Part shown: piece by piece, positions 36,027-44,662 of the stretch | How positions within the stretch are numbered: the stretch's first letter is position 1 | How the letters are laid out: each line of letters begins with the position of its first letter | Assembly (NCBI RefSeq): GCF_013744875.1 | Contig: NZ_CP059399.1 | Location: 6,944,001 to 7,008,000 of the forward strand | From: Nocardia huaxiensis | GTDB lineage: Bacteria; Actinomycetota; Actinomycetes; Mycobacteriales; Mycobacteriaceae | Direction: 5' to 3' | Length of the DNA: 64,000 nt | The notes under the pieces: model-generated | Database searches by the model: none | Seen by the model: the letters and a program-made list of their open reading frames with translations, nothing else | Told to the model about the DNA's origin: nothing | Made by a program: the position numbers and the translations under genes

Positions 36027-36977
36027 TCACAGATGCAGCGGCAGCGTGCAGTCGAGGAAGTCGGGTTCCTCGAGTTGGGCGACCAGCTCCGGGTGCTCGT
36101 CGCGGACGGTGCGGGCGATGTCGATGAACGAGCGCACCAGTGCGGTGCGGTGATCCACGCGCCAGCCCACCGCGACCTCATTGGGCTCGGCATCGATGAC
36201 CGGGCTGAGCTTCACGCCCGGGAACGGGATCCAGCGCACACAGGCGACCGTGATCACGATGCCCTGGCCGGTGGCGACCTTGTGCAGTTCCTCGAGCAGC
36301 GTGCTGGATCTGGAGATGATCTGCGCCGGTCGGCCCTCGCGATGAATGTCGAACTCCCAGAAGGCATTCCACACCGGATCCGAACAGGACGCGCCGAGCA
36401 TGGGCTCCTCGGCGATCTCGCGCGCCAGCACGCCGGCCCGGCCCGCGAGCCGATGGCCGACCGGCAGCATGACGACCAGCGGTTCCGCGAAGAGCCGCTC
36501 GAATTCCAGACCCTCGTAGACGAAGGGATGCCGGACGATGGCCACATCGACGGCTCCGGAACGCAGGCCCGCCGACGGATCGTCGTAGCCGAACTGCCGC
36601 AGTTCCAGACTCACGTCCGGGTGGCGTTCCCGGAACGCGGACAGAATCGGTTCGGTGAGGGTGAGCGCCGCGCCTTCCATACAGCCGAGCGTCAGCCGGT
36701 CCTGTTCATTGCGGTGGACCGATTGCGCGCGTTCCACCGCGGCGTCGAGCCTGGTGAGCCCGTAGCGGACCTCTTTGAAGAAGGACGCGCCCGCCGCGGT
36801 GAGCTCCACATTGCGCGTGGTGCGGGAGAACAGCACCACGCCCAGCGCCTGTTCGAGCTGTTTGATCTGCGCGCTCAGCCCCTGCTGGGTGACATACAGT
36901 CGCTGCGCGGCGCGGGTGAAACTCAGTTCTTCGGCCACCGTGACGAAGTACCTCAGCTGCCGCGTGTGCACATCCAT
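36027..36977 (-). CDS. LysR family transcriptional regulator
   Basis: 316 residues. Winged HTH at 5-63: LRYFVTVAEELSFTRAAQRL and QQGLSAQIKQLEQALG. The effector-binding part (about 90-290) has LTLGCMEGAALTLTEPILSA and VVMLPVGHRLAGR. The start has a possible -10-like TACACT about 8 bases upstream, so a leaderless or very short-leader transcript is possible. The usual divergent target is missing; neighbours are a 64-residue protein upstream and the GH5 gene downstream, so the target is unclear. Confidence 0.92.
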   Translation of the reverse strand: MDVHTRQLRYFVTVAEELSFTRAAQRLYVTQQGLSAQIKQLEQALGVVLFSRTTRNVELTAAGASFFKEVRYGLTRLDAAVERAQSVHRNEQDRLTLGCMEGAALTLTEPILSAFRERHPDVSLELRQFGYDDPSAGLRSGAVDVAIVRHPFVYEGLEFERLFAEPLVVMLPVGHRLAGRAGVLAREIAEEPMLGASCSDPVWNAFWEFDIHREGRPAQIISRSSTLLEELHKVATGQGIVITVACVRWIPFPGVKLSPVIDAEPNEVAVGWRVDHRTALVRSFIDIARTVRDEHPELVAQLEEPDFLDCTLPLHL

Positions 36978-37053
36978 GGCGGGCAGTGTAGGGAAATCCG
37001 ATCACTGAAACAGCAATATTCCAGTAACCCGATGCGTACCGATCGTTCGGTAT

Positions 37054-37248
37054 CTAGGCGGTGCGCACCTGTGGCGTGAAGGCTTCCCGAATCCGGTCGA
37101 TGAGCCCGTTCACCGCCGCCAGCGACGACCAATGATCGTGATGGACGAGACCCGGATACTGATCCGACCGCGCAACGAAGGCATCGTCGGGATCGGACCA
37201 GTGCACATGGACGGCGGACAAACTGACCTCACGCTCGAAGGCGTCCAT
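37054..37248 (-). CDS. Small hypothetical protein of 64 residues
   Basis: An acidic, His- and Trp-containing peptide (VHVHWSDPDDAFVARSDQYP) with a strong GAGGAGG site 9 bases before the ATG at 37248. It ends 77 bases before the LysR gene on the same strand, so they may be co-transcribed. No signal or membrane segment. I do not recognise a family. Confidence 0.7.
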   Translation of the reverse strand: MDAFEREVSLSAVHVHWSDPDDAFVARSDQYPGLVHHDHWSSLAAVNGLIDRIREAFTPQVRTA

Positions 37249-37476
37249 CGGGTGATCCTCCTCGGCAACATTGACTACTACGGAGTGTAATAGCCCAAAC
37301 CCGCCGGGAATCAGTGACTTTCGTCAATAAACCGTAGAGATCACAGGAGACATGCCGCGCTTACATGCATAGGTGCGCATATCCCAATCCTTCTATCGCT
37401 CGTGAGCTACGTCCAGGTCGAGGCCCGAAAATGGGTGGACCCCACCGGGGAATCTTCGGATCATCGTCGGGTGACC

Positions 37477-38634
37477 ATGAACGCCCAGGAACGCCTCATC
37501 CGGCTCATCGGCCGCGAGGAGTCCCCCGCCGCGACGGCCGGACCGGTGTCGTGGGTGATGAACCTCGACGACTCCGATTCGCCGCGCGATGTCATCGATG
37601 CGCTCGGCTTGGCTCCGTATGTCAATGGTGAACAGCCGCATGCGGTTTCGAAGCAACTCGAGCATGTGAAGCCGGATGCTCCGCTGTGCCCGGAGGGGGC
37701 GCGGGTGCTGCGGACCAGCGATGACAACGGGACTCGGGCGCTGCTGGCCGTCGGCGACGGGTGGACACTGCGAGTTGTGCGGCGCGACAACGGAACCGCG
37801 TCGGTCGATGTGTGCGCGGCCACCGAGGCGCTGGCGCGCGAAGTGTTCGAACTGTGCACCGCGGATGCGACCGTCGAGCCCGAGGACGACGAGACGCAGG
37901 TGTCGATGGGCTTCTGGCACAGCGGATGTAACGGTCCGCAGCGCAAGGAGCGCTCGATCACCGCCGGCACCTGGGCGGAGATCGAGGGCAACTACGGCAC
38001 CGACGTGGCCGCGGCGCTGCGGCGGCTGATGACCATGCGCGCCGAGGATGTGAACGGTCGCCTGTTGCTGCTGCACGGGCCGCCGGGTACCGGAAAGACC
38101 TCCGCGCTAAGGGCTTTGGCGCGCGAATGGGCGAAGTGGTGCCAGGTCGACTGCGTGCTCGATCCCGAGGTGCTGTTCTCTCAGCCCGGCTATCTCATGG
38201 AGGTGGCCATCGGCGTGGACACCTACGACGAGAGCAAGCGCCGCTGGCGGCTGCTGGTGCTCGAGGACTGCGACGAGCTGATCCGCGGATCCGCGAAAGA
38301 GTCCACCGGACAAGGGCTTTCGCGGTTGCTCAACCTGACCGACGGCCTGCTGGGGCAGGGCCGCGATGTGCTGGTGGCCATCACCACCAATGAGGATCTG
38401 TCCCGGCTGCACCCGGCCGTGGTGCGGCCGGGCCGCTGCCTGGCGCAGCTCGAGGTCGGACGGCTCTCGCAGGCCGAGGCGACCGGCTGGCTGACGCGGG
38501 AGCTCGGCGATCGGGCGCTGCCCAGCGTGGACGTCGACGGCATGACCCTCGCCGAACTCGTCGAGGCCCGCGAGAATCGCAGCCGCATCCAGGCGACGCC
38601 GGCCGCGAGCATCGGCGACGCGGGATACCTGTAG
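37477..38634 (+). CDS. DUF5925-type AAA ATPase
   Basis: 385 residues from the ATG at 37477; GTG starts at 37471 and 37402 are alternatives, none with a good site. The N-terminal half (about 25-150) carries WVMNLDDSDSPRDVIDAL, characteristic of the actinobacterial DUF5925 module. The AAA core has Walker A GPPGTGKT at 201-208, Walker B LLVLEDCDE at 259-267, sensor TTN at 303-305 and a RPGR arginine finger at 317-320. AAA proteins remodel protein or nucleic acid complexes; the client is unknown. No protease or nuclease neighbour is visible. Confidence 0.88.
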   Translation: MNAQERLIRLIGREESPAATAGPVSWVMNLDDSDSPRDVIDALGLAPYVNGEQPHAVSKQLEHVKPDAPLCPEGARVLRTSDDNGTRALLAVGDGWTLRVVRRDNGTASVDVCAATEALAREVFELCTADATVEPEDDETQVSMGFWHSGCNGPQRKERSITAGTWAEIEGNYGTDVAAALRRLMTMRAEDVNGRLLLLHGPPGTGKTSALRALAREWAKWCQVDCVLDPEVLFSQPGYLMEVAIGVDTYDESKRRWRLLVLEDCDELIRGSAKESTGQGLSRLLNLTDGLLGQGRDVLVAITTNEDLSRLHPAVVRPGRCLAQLEVGRLSQAEATGWLTRELGDRALPSVDVDGMTLAELVEARENRSRIQATPAASIGDAGYL

Positions 38635-38662
38635 CGGCGCAGGCCGATTCGAGCCGGGGCGA

Positions 38663-39328
38663 TCAGTTCTGCGGCGGGAACTGACCGTTCGCCTGCACCT
38701 TGCCGCCCGAGAGTGTGAAGGTGACGGTGCTCGGCCCGCCGGACGGGCAGCACAGGGCATCGTCACCCTGCACCCACCTGTATTCGACCGAGACCGTGTT
38801 CGCGGTCTTGCCGGCCACGTGGGTGTAGGCGTACGGCTCCGAGGTCGCGGTGCCGAGGTACTTGCCGTCGGCGAAGAACAGCACGTGCGTGTACGGGTGA
38901 ATGTTGCCCGACTCCACGGTCATCCACGACAGCACGCCATCGCAGCCCGCCGAGATCGGATCATTGCTGGCGGCCGGGTTGTTCCACGCCCCGGTGCTGC
39001 CCGGCACCGCGAGGCTCTTGATCGCGTCGTCGGCCAGCTTGGAATTGAGGTCGAAGCACAGGCCGTGGCCGCTGCCGTACGGGGCCGAGGTCACGGGTGC
39101 GATGGTGGTGTCCGGCGTCGTGGGCCGAGTCGGCGTGACGGTCGTGGTGGCCGGAGCGGACTCGTCGGTGGTCTGCCCTCCCCCGCCCGGCCGGGTCGGC
39201 TCGGCAGCCGTGCCGGTGACCTTGGTGGTCGGTACCGCCACCGGGTCCGAGGAGGTGCTCTCGCACCCGCTCACACCCATCACGACCCCGGCGGCGAGCA
39301 CGGCGACCAGCGCGGATGTGAGTTTCAT
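38663..39328 (-). CDS. LppP/LprE-type lipoprotein
   Basis: 221 residues from the ATG at 39328 with GAGGGA 6 bases upstream. Signal peptide with lipobox VSGC (lipidated Cys22), then a Thr/Pro-rich linker (about 30-82), and a C-terminal domain from GLCFDLNSKLADDAI to the end with two more Cys pairs. It resembles the mycobacterial LppP/LprE lipoprotein group, predicted to be outer-face anchored. Function unknown. It converges on the AAA gene with 28 bases between stops. Confidence 0.85.
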   Translation of the reverse strand: MKLTSALVAVLAAGVVMGVSGCESTSSDPVAVPTTKVTGTAAEPTRPGGGGQTTDESAPATTTVTPTRPTTPDTTIAPVTSAPYGSGHGLCFDLNSKLADDAIKSLAVPGSTGAWNNPAASNDPISAGCDGVLSWMTVESGNIHPYTHVLFFADGKYLGTATSEPYAYTHVAGKTANTVSVEYRWVQGDDALCCPSGGPSTVTFTLSGGKVQANGQFPPQN

Positions 39329-39526
39329 GCGTTCCCTCGATTCGAATCGGCCACCCCGGCGGGACGAATGGGAAATCGGAACCGGCCAACCCGTCGTTAC
39401 CGAACGGGCGGCGGCGCGATGCCCCGAAAGTATGGGGCGCGAAGGCAATTCATGCCCGTTCCGGCGGACACCCGCATTCCGGCACCCCATAGGACCATCC
39501 GGTCGGTTCGTGGATATAGTTGCGCC

Positions 39527-39982
39527 ATGCAACACCTGCCCGGGCGGGGATCTCCCGAGATCTCCGCCGTCCACGACGAGCTGACGCTGATCGTCCGCGA
39601 GATCATCGCGGGTCGCCCCGGCGTCGAGGGGCTGCCCTCCTTCACCCAGCAGTCCACGCTGTCGTTCATCGACCGCAATCCCGGATGCCGCGCCACGCAG
39701 ATCGCCGAGGCATTCGGCGTGCATCGCTCGACCGTGTCGCGGCAATTGCGCGGGTGCGTGGACGCCGGCTGGGTGGAGACCGGCGCGGGCAGCCTGCACG
39801 CCGGCTACCCCCTGGCCCTGACCGCCGCGGGCCGCGACGCCCTCGCGGCGGCCGCCGGACGCGACCTCACCCAGCTCGGCGAGCGCATGGCCGACTGGAC
39901 TCCCCGGGAAATCGCCGACTTCGCCCGTGCGCTGCGGCGATTCCGTCAGCCCGATCCGACGACTGGAGACGACCGTGCGTGA
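39527..39982 (+). CDS. MarR family regulator
   Basis: 151 residues. HTH: FTQQSTLSFIDRNPGCRATQ, then AEAFGVHRSTVSRQLRGCVDAG as recognition helix and GYPLALTAAGRDALAA near the wing. The stop overlaps the acyl-CoA ligase GTG start by eight bases, so both are co-translated and the regulator probably responds to a fatty acid or similar ligand. No clear ribosome binding site; TATAG lies a few bases upstream, suggesting a short leader. Confidence 0.88.
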   Translation: MQHLPGRGSPEISAVHDELTLIVREIIAGRPGVEGLPSFTQQSTLSFIDRNPGCRATQIAEAFGVHRSTVSRQLRGCVDAGWVETGAGSLHAGYPLALTAAGRDALAAAAGRDLTQLGERMADWTPREIADFARALRRFRQPDPTTGDDRA

Positions 39983-41780
39983 ATTCCTCGCGGCACCCAC
40001 CTTCACCATCGCCGAGGACGAGACCATCGTCGCCTCGGTGTACACCCAGGCCGAGCAGACACCGCAGCGGGTGCTGTTCTCCCGGCCGGCAGGCAGCGAC
40101 TGGCTCGACGTCACCGCGGCGGAGTTCGCACGACTGGTCTCCGATGTGGCGAAAGGGTTGATCGCCAACGGAATTCAGCCCGGGGACCGCGTGGTGCTCA
40201 TGTCGGCCACGCGCTTCGAGTGGACACTGCTCGACTTCGGGATCTGGGCGGCCGGCGCGGTCACCGTGCCCGTGTACGACTCGTCCTCCGCCGAGCAGGT
40301 GCGGTGGATTCTGGAGGATTCCGGGGCGGCGCTCGCCATCGTGGAGACGGTGCGGCAGAAGGACATGCTGGCGGGCGCGCCGGAGGGTCTGCGGCGGATG
40401 CTGGTCATCGACGACGGGGCCGAGGGCCTTCTGATCGCCGACGGCGCGAGCACACCGGACGCGGCACTGCGGGAGCGCCTGGACGGTCTGCGCGCTGATG
40501 GCCTCGCTTCGCTGGTCTACACCTCCGGCACCACCGGGCGGCCCAAGGGCTGCATGCTCACCCATCGCAATTTCCTCTCCGAGGTGCGCGGCATTCTGAC
40601 CGCCAGCATCGGCGAGGTCGCCCATCCCGGGCAGCGGATGCTGACCTTCCTGCCGCTCGCGCACGTGCTGGCCCGCGCGGTGTCCCTCGCCGCCTTCGAA
40701 GGCGGTATGACACAGGCGCATTGGGCCGATTTCAAGACCATTACCGGGCAGTTCGCGCGCTTCGCCCCGCACACGATTCTCGGCGTGCCGCGCGTGTTCG
40801 AGAAGGTGCGCGACGGCGCGGACAAGAAGGCGCGGGCGGGCGGCAAGGTCAAGGGCGCGATCTTCCGGTTCGCCGAGCAGACCGCCATCCGCTGGAGTGA
40901 GAACCTTTCGCATACCGGTGAATTCGTGCACCGGCCGTCATTGCCGCTGCGTGCGCGGTACGCGCTCTGTGATCGCCTGGTGTACGCGCCGCTGCGCGCG
41001 GCCCTGGGCGGGCACTGCGAGTTCGCCATCTCCGGCGGCGGTGCGCTCGCGCCGCGACTCGGCCACTTCTTCCGAGGTGTCGGCGTCCCGATCTACGAGG
41101 GCTACGGCCTGACCGAATCCACCGCGGCGCACTGCGTCAACGTCCCCGGCGCGATCAAGATCGGCTCGGTGGGACAGCCGTTGGGCGGCAATGCCGTTCG
41201 CATTGCCGAGGACGGCGAGATCGAACTGTCCGGCGGCGTGGTGTTCGCCGGTTACTGGCACAACGACGAGGCGACCGCCGCCGCCCTGCACGACGGCTGG
41301 CTGCGCACCGGCGATATCGGCGAACTCGACGCCGACGGCTTCCTGTCCATCACCGGCCGCAAGAAGGATCTGCTCGTCACCGCCGGCGGCAAGAACGTCT
41401 CCCCCGGCCCGATGGAAGACCGCATCCGCTCGCACGCGCTCATCTCCCAGGCGATCGTGGTCGGCGACGGCCGCCCTTTCATCACCGCGCTGATCACCAT
41501 CGACCCCGAAGCGTTCGAGACCTGGAAGACCGACCGCGGGCTCCCCGCCGAGGCGACCATCGCCGCTCTGCGCACCGACCCCGCCCTGCGCGCCGACGTG
41601 CAACTGGCCGTCGACGACGCCAACAGCACTGTCTCGCACGCCGAGTCGATCAAGAAGTTCGTCATCCTCGAGCGCGACCTCAGCGAGGAGACCGGCGAGC
41701 TCACCGCCACCCTGAAGGTCAAGCGCCACGTGATCACGGACCGATTCGCCCACGACATCGAGGCCATGTACCGCGGCTGA
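39975..41780 (+). CDS. Long-chain acyl-CoA synthetase (AMP-forming)
   Basis: 601 residues from the GTG at 39975 with GGAG 7 bases upstream. It activates fatty acids through acyl-AMP to acyl-CoA. Motifs: P-loop YTSGTTGRPKGCMLTH near 181-196, YEGYGLTES near 374-382, GWLRTGDIGELD near 440-451, and GRKKDLLVTAGGKNVSPGPMED, which carries the C-terminal catalytic region. It resembles the FadD15/long-chain type. Translationally coupled to the upstream MarR. Confidence 0.93.
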   Translation: MREFLAAPTFTIAEDETIVASVYTQAEQTPQRVLFSRPAGSDWLDVTAAEFARLVSDVAKGLIANGIQPGDRVVLMSATRFEWTLLDFGIWAAGAVTVPVYDSSSAEQVRWILEDSGAALAIVETVRQKDMLAGAPEGLRRMLVIDDGAEGLLIADGASTPDAALRERLDGLRADGLASLVYTSGTTGRPKGCMLTHRNFLSEVRGILTASIGEVAHPGQRMLTFLPLAHVLARAVSLAAFEGGMTQAHWADFKTITGQFARFAPHTILGVPRVFEKVRDGADKKARAGGKVKGAIFRFAEQTAIRWSENLSHTGEFVHRPSLPLRARYALCDRLVYAPLRAALGGHCEFAISGGGALAPRLGHFFRGVGVPIYEGYGLTESTAAHCVNVPGAIKIGSVGQPLGGNAVRIAEDGEIELSGGVVFAGYWHNDEATAAALHDGWLRTGDIGELDADGFLSITGRKKDLLVTAGGKNVSPGPMEDRIRSHALISQAIVVGDGRPFITALITIDPEAFETWKTDRGLPAEATIAALRTDPALRADVQLAVDDANSTVSHAESIKKFVILERDLSEETGELTATLKVKRHVITDRFAHDIEAMYRG

Positions 41781-41807
41781 CGCCCCGGCTGCCGTCACAC
41801 TGAGGAC

Positions 41808-42395
41808 ATGGAGATCACGTCCGCCGTAGCGGCGGTGCTCGGAGCCTTCGGCCTCTCGGGCGCCGCCGGCCTCAACGCCTGGCTACCCCTGCTGGTCGTC
41901 GGCGCCGCCGACCGCTTCGGCTGGATAGACCTCGGCAGCTCCTACGGCTGGCTCTCCTCCACCCCCGCCCTGATCGGCCTCGCCGTGGTCTTCATCCTCG
42001 ACCTGATCGGCGACAAGATCCCAGCCCTGGATTCGGTCCTGCACGGCGTCGGAGCGATCATCGCCCCGGCCTCGGGCGCGATCCTCTTCACCGCCGAGTC
42101 CAGCCTCTCCGCGAATCTCCCACCCGCAGTGACCGCCATTCTCGGAGCTGTCACCGCCGGCAGCGTGCACGCCGGCCGCACGGTAGCCCGCCCCTTCGTC
42201 ACGGGAACCACCGGCGGCGTAGGCAATCCGGTCGTCTCCACCGCCGAGGACGGCACCTCTCTGATCCTGACGGTCCTCGCCCTCGCCGTACCGGTTCTGG
42301 CCTTCATAGCCGTCCTGATCCTGCTGATCCTGTTGGGCTGGCTGGCATTCCGCGCCGCCCGCTGGCTCCGCGCCCGAAAGTTACGTCAGAGGTAA
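41808..42395 (+). CDS. DUF4126 membrane protein
   Basis: 195 residues with about five hydrophobic helices: GAFGLSGAAGLNAWLPLLVVG, LIGLAVVFILDLIGDKIPALD, and VLALAVPVLAFIAVLILLILL at the end. The GLNAWLPLL and DKIPALDS segments mark the DUF4126 family, of unknown role. It follows the acyl-CoA ligase by 27 bases and could share its transcript. Confidence 0.88.
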   Translation: MEITSAVAAVLGAFGLSGAAGLNAWLPLLVVGAADRFGWIDLGSSYGWLSSTPALIGLAVVFILDLIGDKIPALDSVLHGVGAIIAPASGAILFTAESSLSANLPPAVTAILGAVTAGSVHAGRTVARPFVTGTTGGVGNPVVSTAEDGTSLILTVLALAVPVLAFIAVLILLILLGWLAFRAARWLRARKLRQR

Positions 42396-42431
42396 TCGAC
42401 GACAGGACATGCCCCCGGAAAGCTATCGGGC

Positions 42432-42863
42432 ATGACCGATCTCGCCACGACCACCACCCGCACCGTTGTCGAAGAGCTGCTGACCCGCATCGGCGCGGGC
42501 GATCCGGAGGCCATCGCCGAGCTCTACGCGCCGACCAGCGACTGGAAACTGAACTGGCCCGACCACGAGCACAACCGCCCCGCCACCCCCTGGATCCGCC
42601 ACCGCACCACCCGCGCCGACGCCGCCGACCACTTCCGCGAACTCGCCCTCCACCACATCCCGCAAGCAGCTGGAACCGTGATCGAACGCATCCTGTTCGA
42701 CGGCCCAGACGCCGTGGTACTGGGCGAAATTCGCCAAACCGCCCGCCCCACCGCCCGCCCCTACCGCTCCCGCTTCGCCCTCCACCTCACCGTCGAAAAC
42801 GGCCTCATCACCCGCCACCACGTCTACGAAGACACCCTCGCCGTCGCCCAGGCTTTCGGGTAG
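42432..42863 (+). CDS. SnoaL/NTF2-like protein
   Basis: 143 residues of NTF2-like fold: VEELLTRIGAGDPEAIAELY, WKLNWPDHEHNRPATPWIRH, then strands FDGPDAVVLGEI and SRFALHLTVENGLITRHHVYED. Possible ketosteroid-isomerase-type pocket; activity unknown. It converges on the PucR gene with 14 bases between stops. Confidence 0.88.
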   Translation: MTDLATTTTRTVVEELLTRIGAGDPEAIAELYAPTSDWKLNWPDHEHNRPATPWIRHRTTRADAADHFRELALHHIPQAAGTVIERILFDGPDAVVLGEIRQTARPTARPYRSRFALHLTVENGLITRHHVYEDTLAVAQAFG

Positions 42864-42877
42864 GAGACCGACCTCCC

Positions 42878-44476
42878 TCACGCCTCGGTCAGGGCCGCCA
42901 GGTCGCGGATGAGGAGGGCGGTGTGGAGGGAGGTGCGGGTTTCGCCGTCGTCTAGGTCTACGTCGAGGATTCGTTCTATGCGGGATAGGCGGTCGTAGAG
43001 GGTGGGGCGGGAGATGTTGAGGCGTTTGGCGAGTTCGGTTTTGTTGCCTGCTAGGTCGAGGAATTCTCGGAGGGTGCGGGTGAGGTCGGAGGTTTGGCGG
43101 ATGTCGTGGCGGAGGAGGGCGCTGAGTTCGGTTTCGGCGAAGCGCTGGACGCCGGGCTCGTCGCGGATGAGGGAGAGCAGGCCGCGGAGGCGGACGTCGC
43201 CGCTGCGGTAGAAGGGGCGGGGGCGGGACGGGGACAGAGAGAGGGCCACCTCGGCGGTGTGGGCGGCCTGGGAGAGTTCGCGGGCGGTGTCGAGGAGGGA
43301 ATCCGATTCCGCGCCAACGCCTATGACGGCACGATCGACGCCTGGGACGCGGTGGACTTCGGCCAGGATGGCCGTGCAGAGGGTGGTGAGGAGGTCGTCT
43401 AGGTCGGGGGTGCGGGAGAGGGCGAGGATCAGCAGGACTCGGTTGCCGTGCTCGGGGGTGGCGAGGGCGGTGGCGCGGCCCAGGGCCACTCCGTGCAGGG
43501 CGGCGTCGAGGATGGCGGCGGTGCGGCGCTGATGGGCCACCGGGTCGGATTCCGTTGCGGCGCAGACGTCCACGGCCAGGGGGAGGTAGCGGGAACGGCG
43601 GGACAGGCCCAAGGAGGCGGCCAGGGCGAGGGCGTCGCGTTCGTCGGTGAGGCGGCCGTTGATCATGTCGTCGATGAGGCCGGTCTGGGCTTGGCGGTGC
43701 AGGCCGAAACGGTCGCGTTCGATCATGCGGTGCAGGGTGAGGGTCTGGGCGGCGCGCTCGAGCACCATGCGGGCGCGGGCGGTCGGGACGCGACTGGAAC
43801 GCAGGATGAGCCGGCCCCAGCGCTGGGTGTGCGGGCCGACCGGGACCACGTTCGCATCGGTGTCGGGGAGCAGGCGGGAGGCGGTCTCCCAATTGTCGAG
43901 CAGCGCGGAGGTGGCGGTGTGGCGGGCGGTCAGGGCCAGCACGCGGTGGGTGAGATCCTCCAGGACCACCGAGGCGTCGAGCATGCCCGCGGCGGTCTTC
44001 ACGATTTCGGCGAGGGAGGCGCGGCGCACGCTGAGGGCGGTGAAGGTTTCGTGGACGGTGCGGGCGAATTCCAGTTCCGCGTATTGATCCGCGACGATCA
44101 CGCGGTGCACCGCCTCGGTGACCTCCACGAACCGCACCACCCGGTGCAAGGCCACCACCGGCAGGCCGAGCCGGTCCGCGGTGTCGGCGACGGACTCGGG
44201 CAGTTCCCGCACATACGTTCCCAATTCCACGACCAGGCCGGAAACACCTGCGGCCGAGAGGGATTCGAGGTAGGCGGAGGTGGCGTCGGCACCCGAGGAC
44301 AGCGCCTGCCCGGTGGTCAGAATCAGTTCGCGACCGACCAGTAGTTTTGCGACATCCGGCAGTTCGCTGACGTGCACCCACCGCACCGGCCGATCCAGGG
44401 ACCCGCCGCCGACGACTTCCGGCTGCCCGGCGCGCACCACCGGCATCGCCAGCACATCAGCGACAGAGAGGAGCAC
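42878..44476 (-). CDS. PucR family transcriptional regulator
   Basis: 532 residues from the GTG at 44476, giving LLSVADVLAMPVVRAGQ; an upstream GTG at 44533 is possible. The N-terminal PucR sensor domain covers about 2-125 and the C-terminal HTH_30 about 470-530, with LAGNKTELAKRLNISRPTLYD as the DNA-binding helix region. PucR regulators control purine or amine catabolism. It is divergent from the semialdehyde dehydrogenase-aminotransferase genes and is their probable activator. From memory, Streptomyces polyamine clusters have a related regulator beside an aminotransferase and dehydrogenase. Confidence 0.92.
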   Translation of the reverse strand: MLLSVADVLAMPVVRAGQPEVVGGGSLDRPVRWVHVSELPDVAKLLVGRELILTTGQALSSGADATSAYLESLSAAGVSGLVVELGTYVRELPESVADTADRLGLPVVALHRVVRFVEVTEAVHRVIVADQYAELEFARTVHETFTALSVRRASLAEIVKTAAGMLDASVVLEDLTHRVLALTARHTATSALLDNWETASRLLPDTDANVVPVGPHTQRWGRLILRSSRVPTARARMVLERAAQTLTLHRMIERDRFGLHRQAQTGLIDDMINGRLTDERDALALAASLGLSRRSRYLPLAVDVCAATESDPVAHQRRTAAILDAALHGVALGRATALATPEHGNRVLLILALSRTPDLDDLLTTLCTAILAEVHRVPGVDRAVIGVGAESDSLLDTARELSQAAHTAEVALSLSPSRPRPFYRSGDVRLRGLLSLIRDEPGVQRFAETELSALLRHDIRQTSDLTRTLREFLDLAGNKTELAKRLNISRPTLYDRLSRIERILDVDLDDGETRTSLHTALLIRDLAALTEA

Positions 44477-44662
44477 CGACGAATCGTAATACGACAACGC
44501 GAATCCCGTACAGAATGTCGGGCATCTACTCACGGGTTATGCGGCAGAGTGAATGCCGGGCCACTGCAGTCTCATCCCCGGCCCTCCTCCCGTGCCCGTC
44601 CCCCGTCGTGCCGGCGACCGGGGGCGGGCCGCGTGAATTCCATGACATCGAATCGAGGAGAT

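Noticed and set aside
42423-44381. A 652-codon minus ORF of Arg/Pro-rich sequence across the PucR gene
   Set aside because: Composition is that of a shifted frame of the PucR gene; no recognisable domain or start site.
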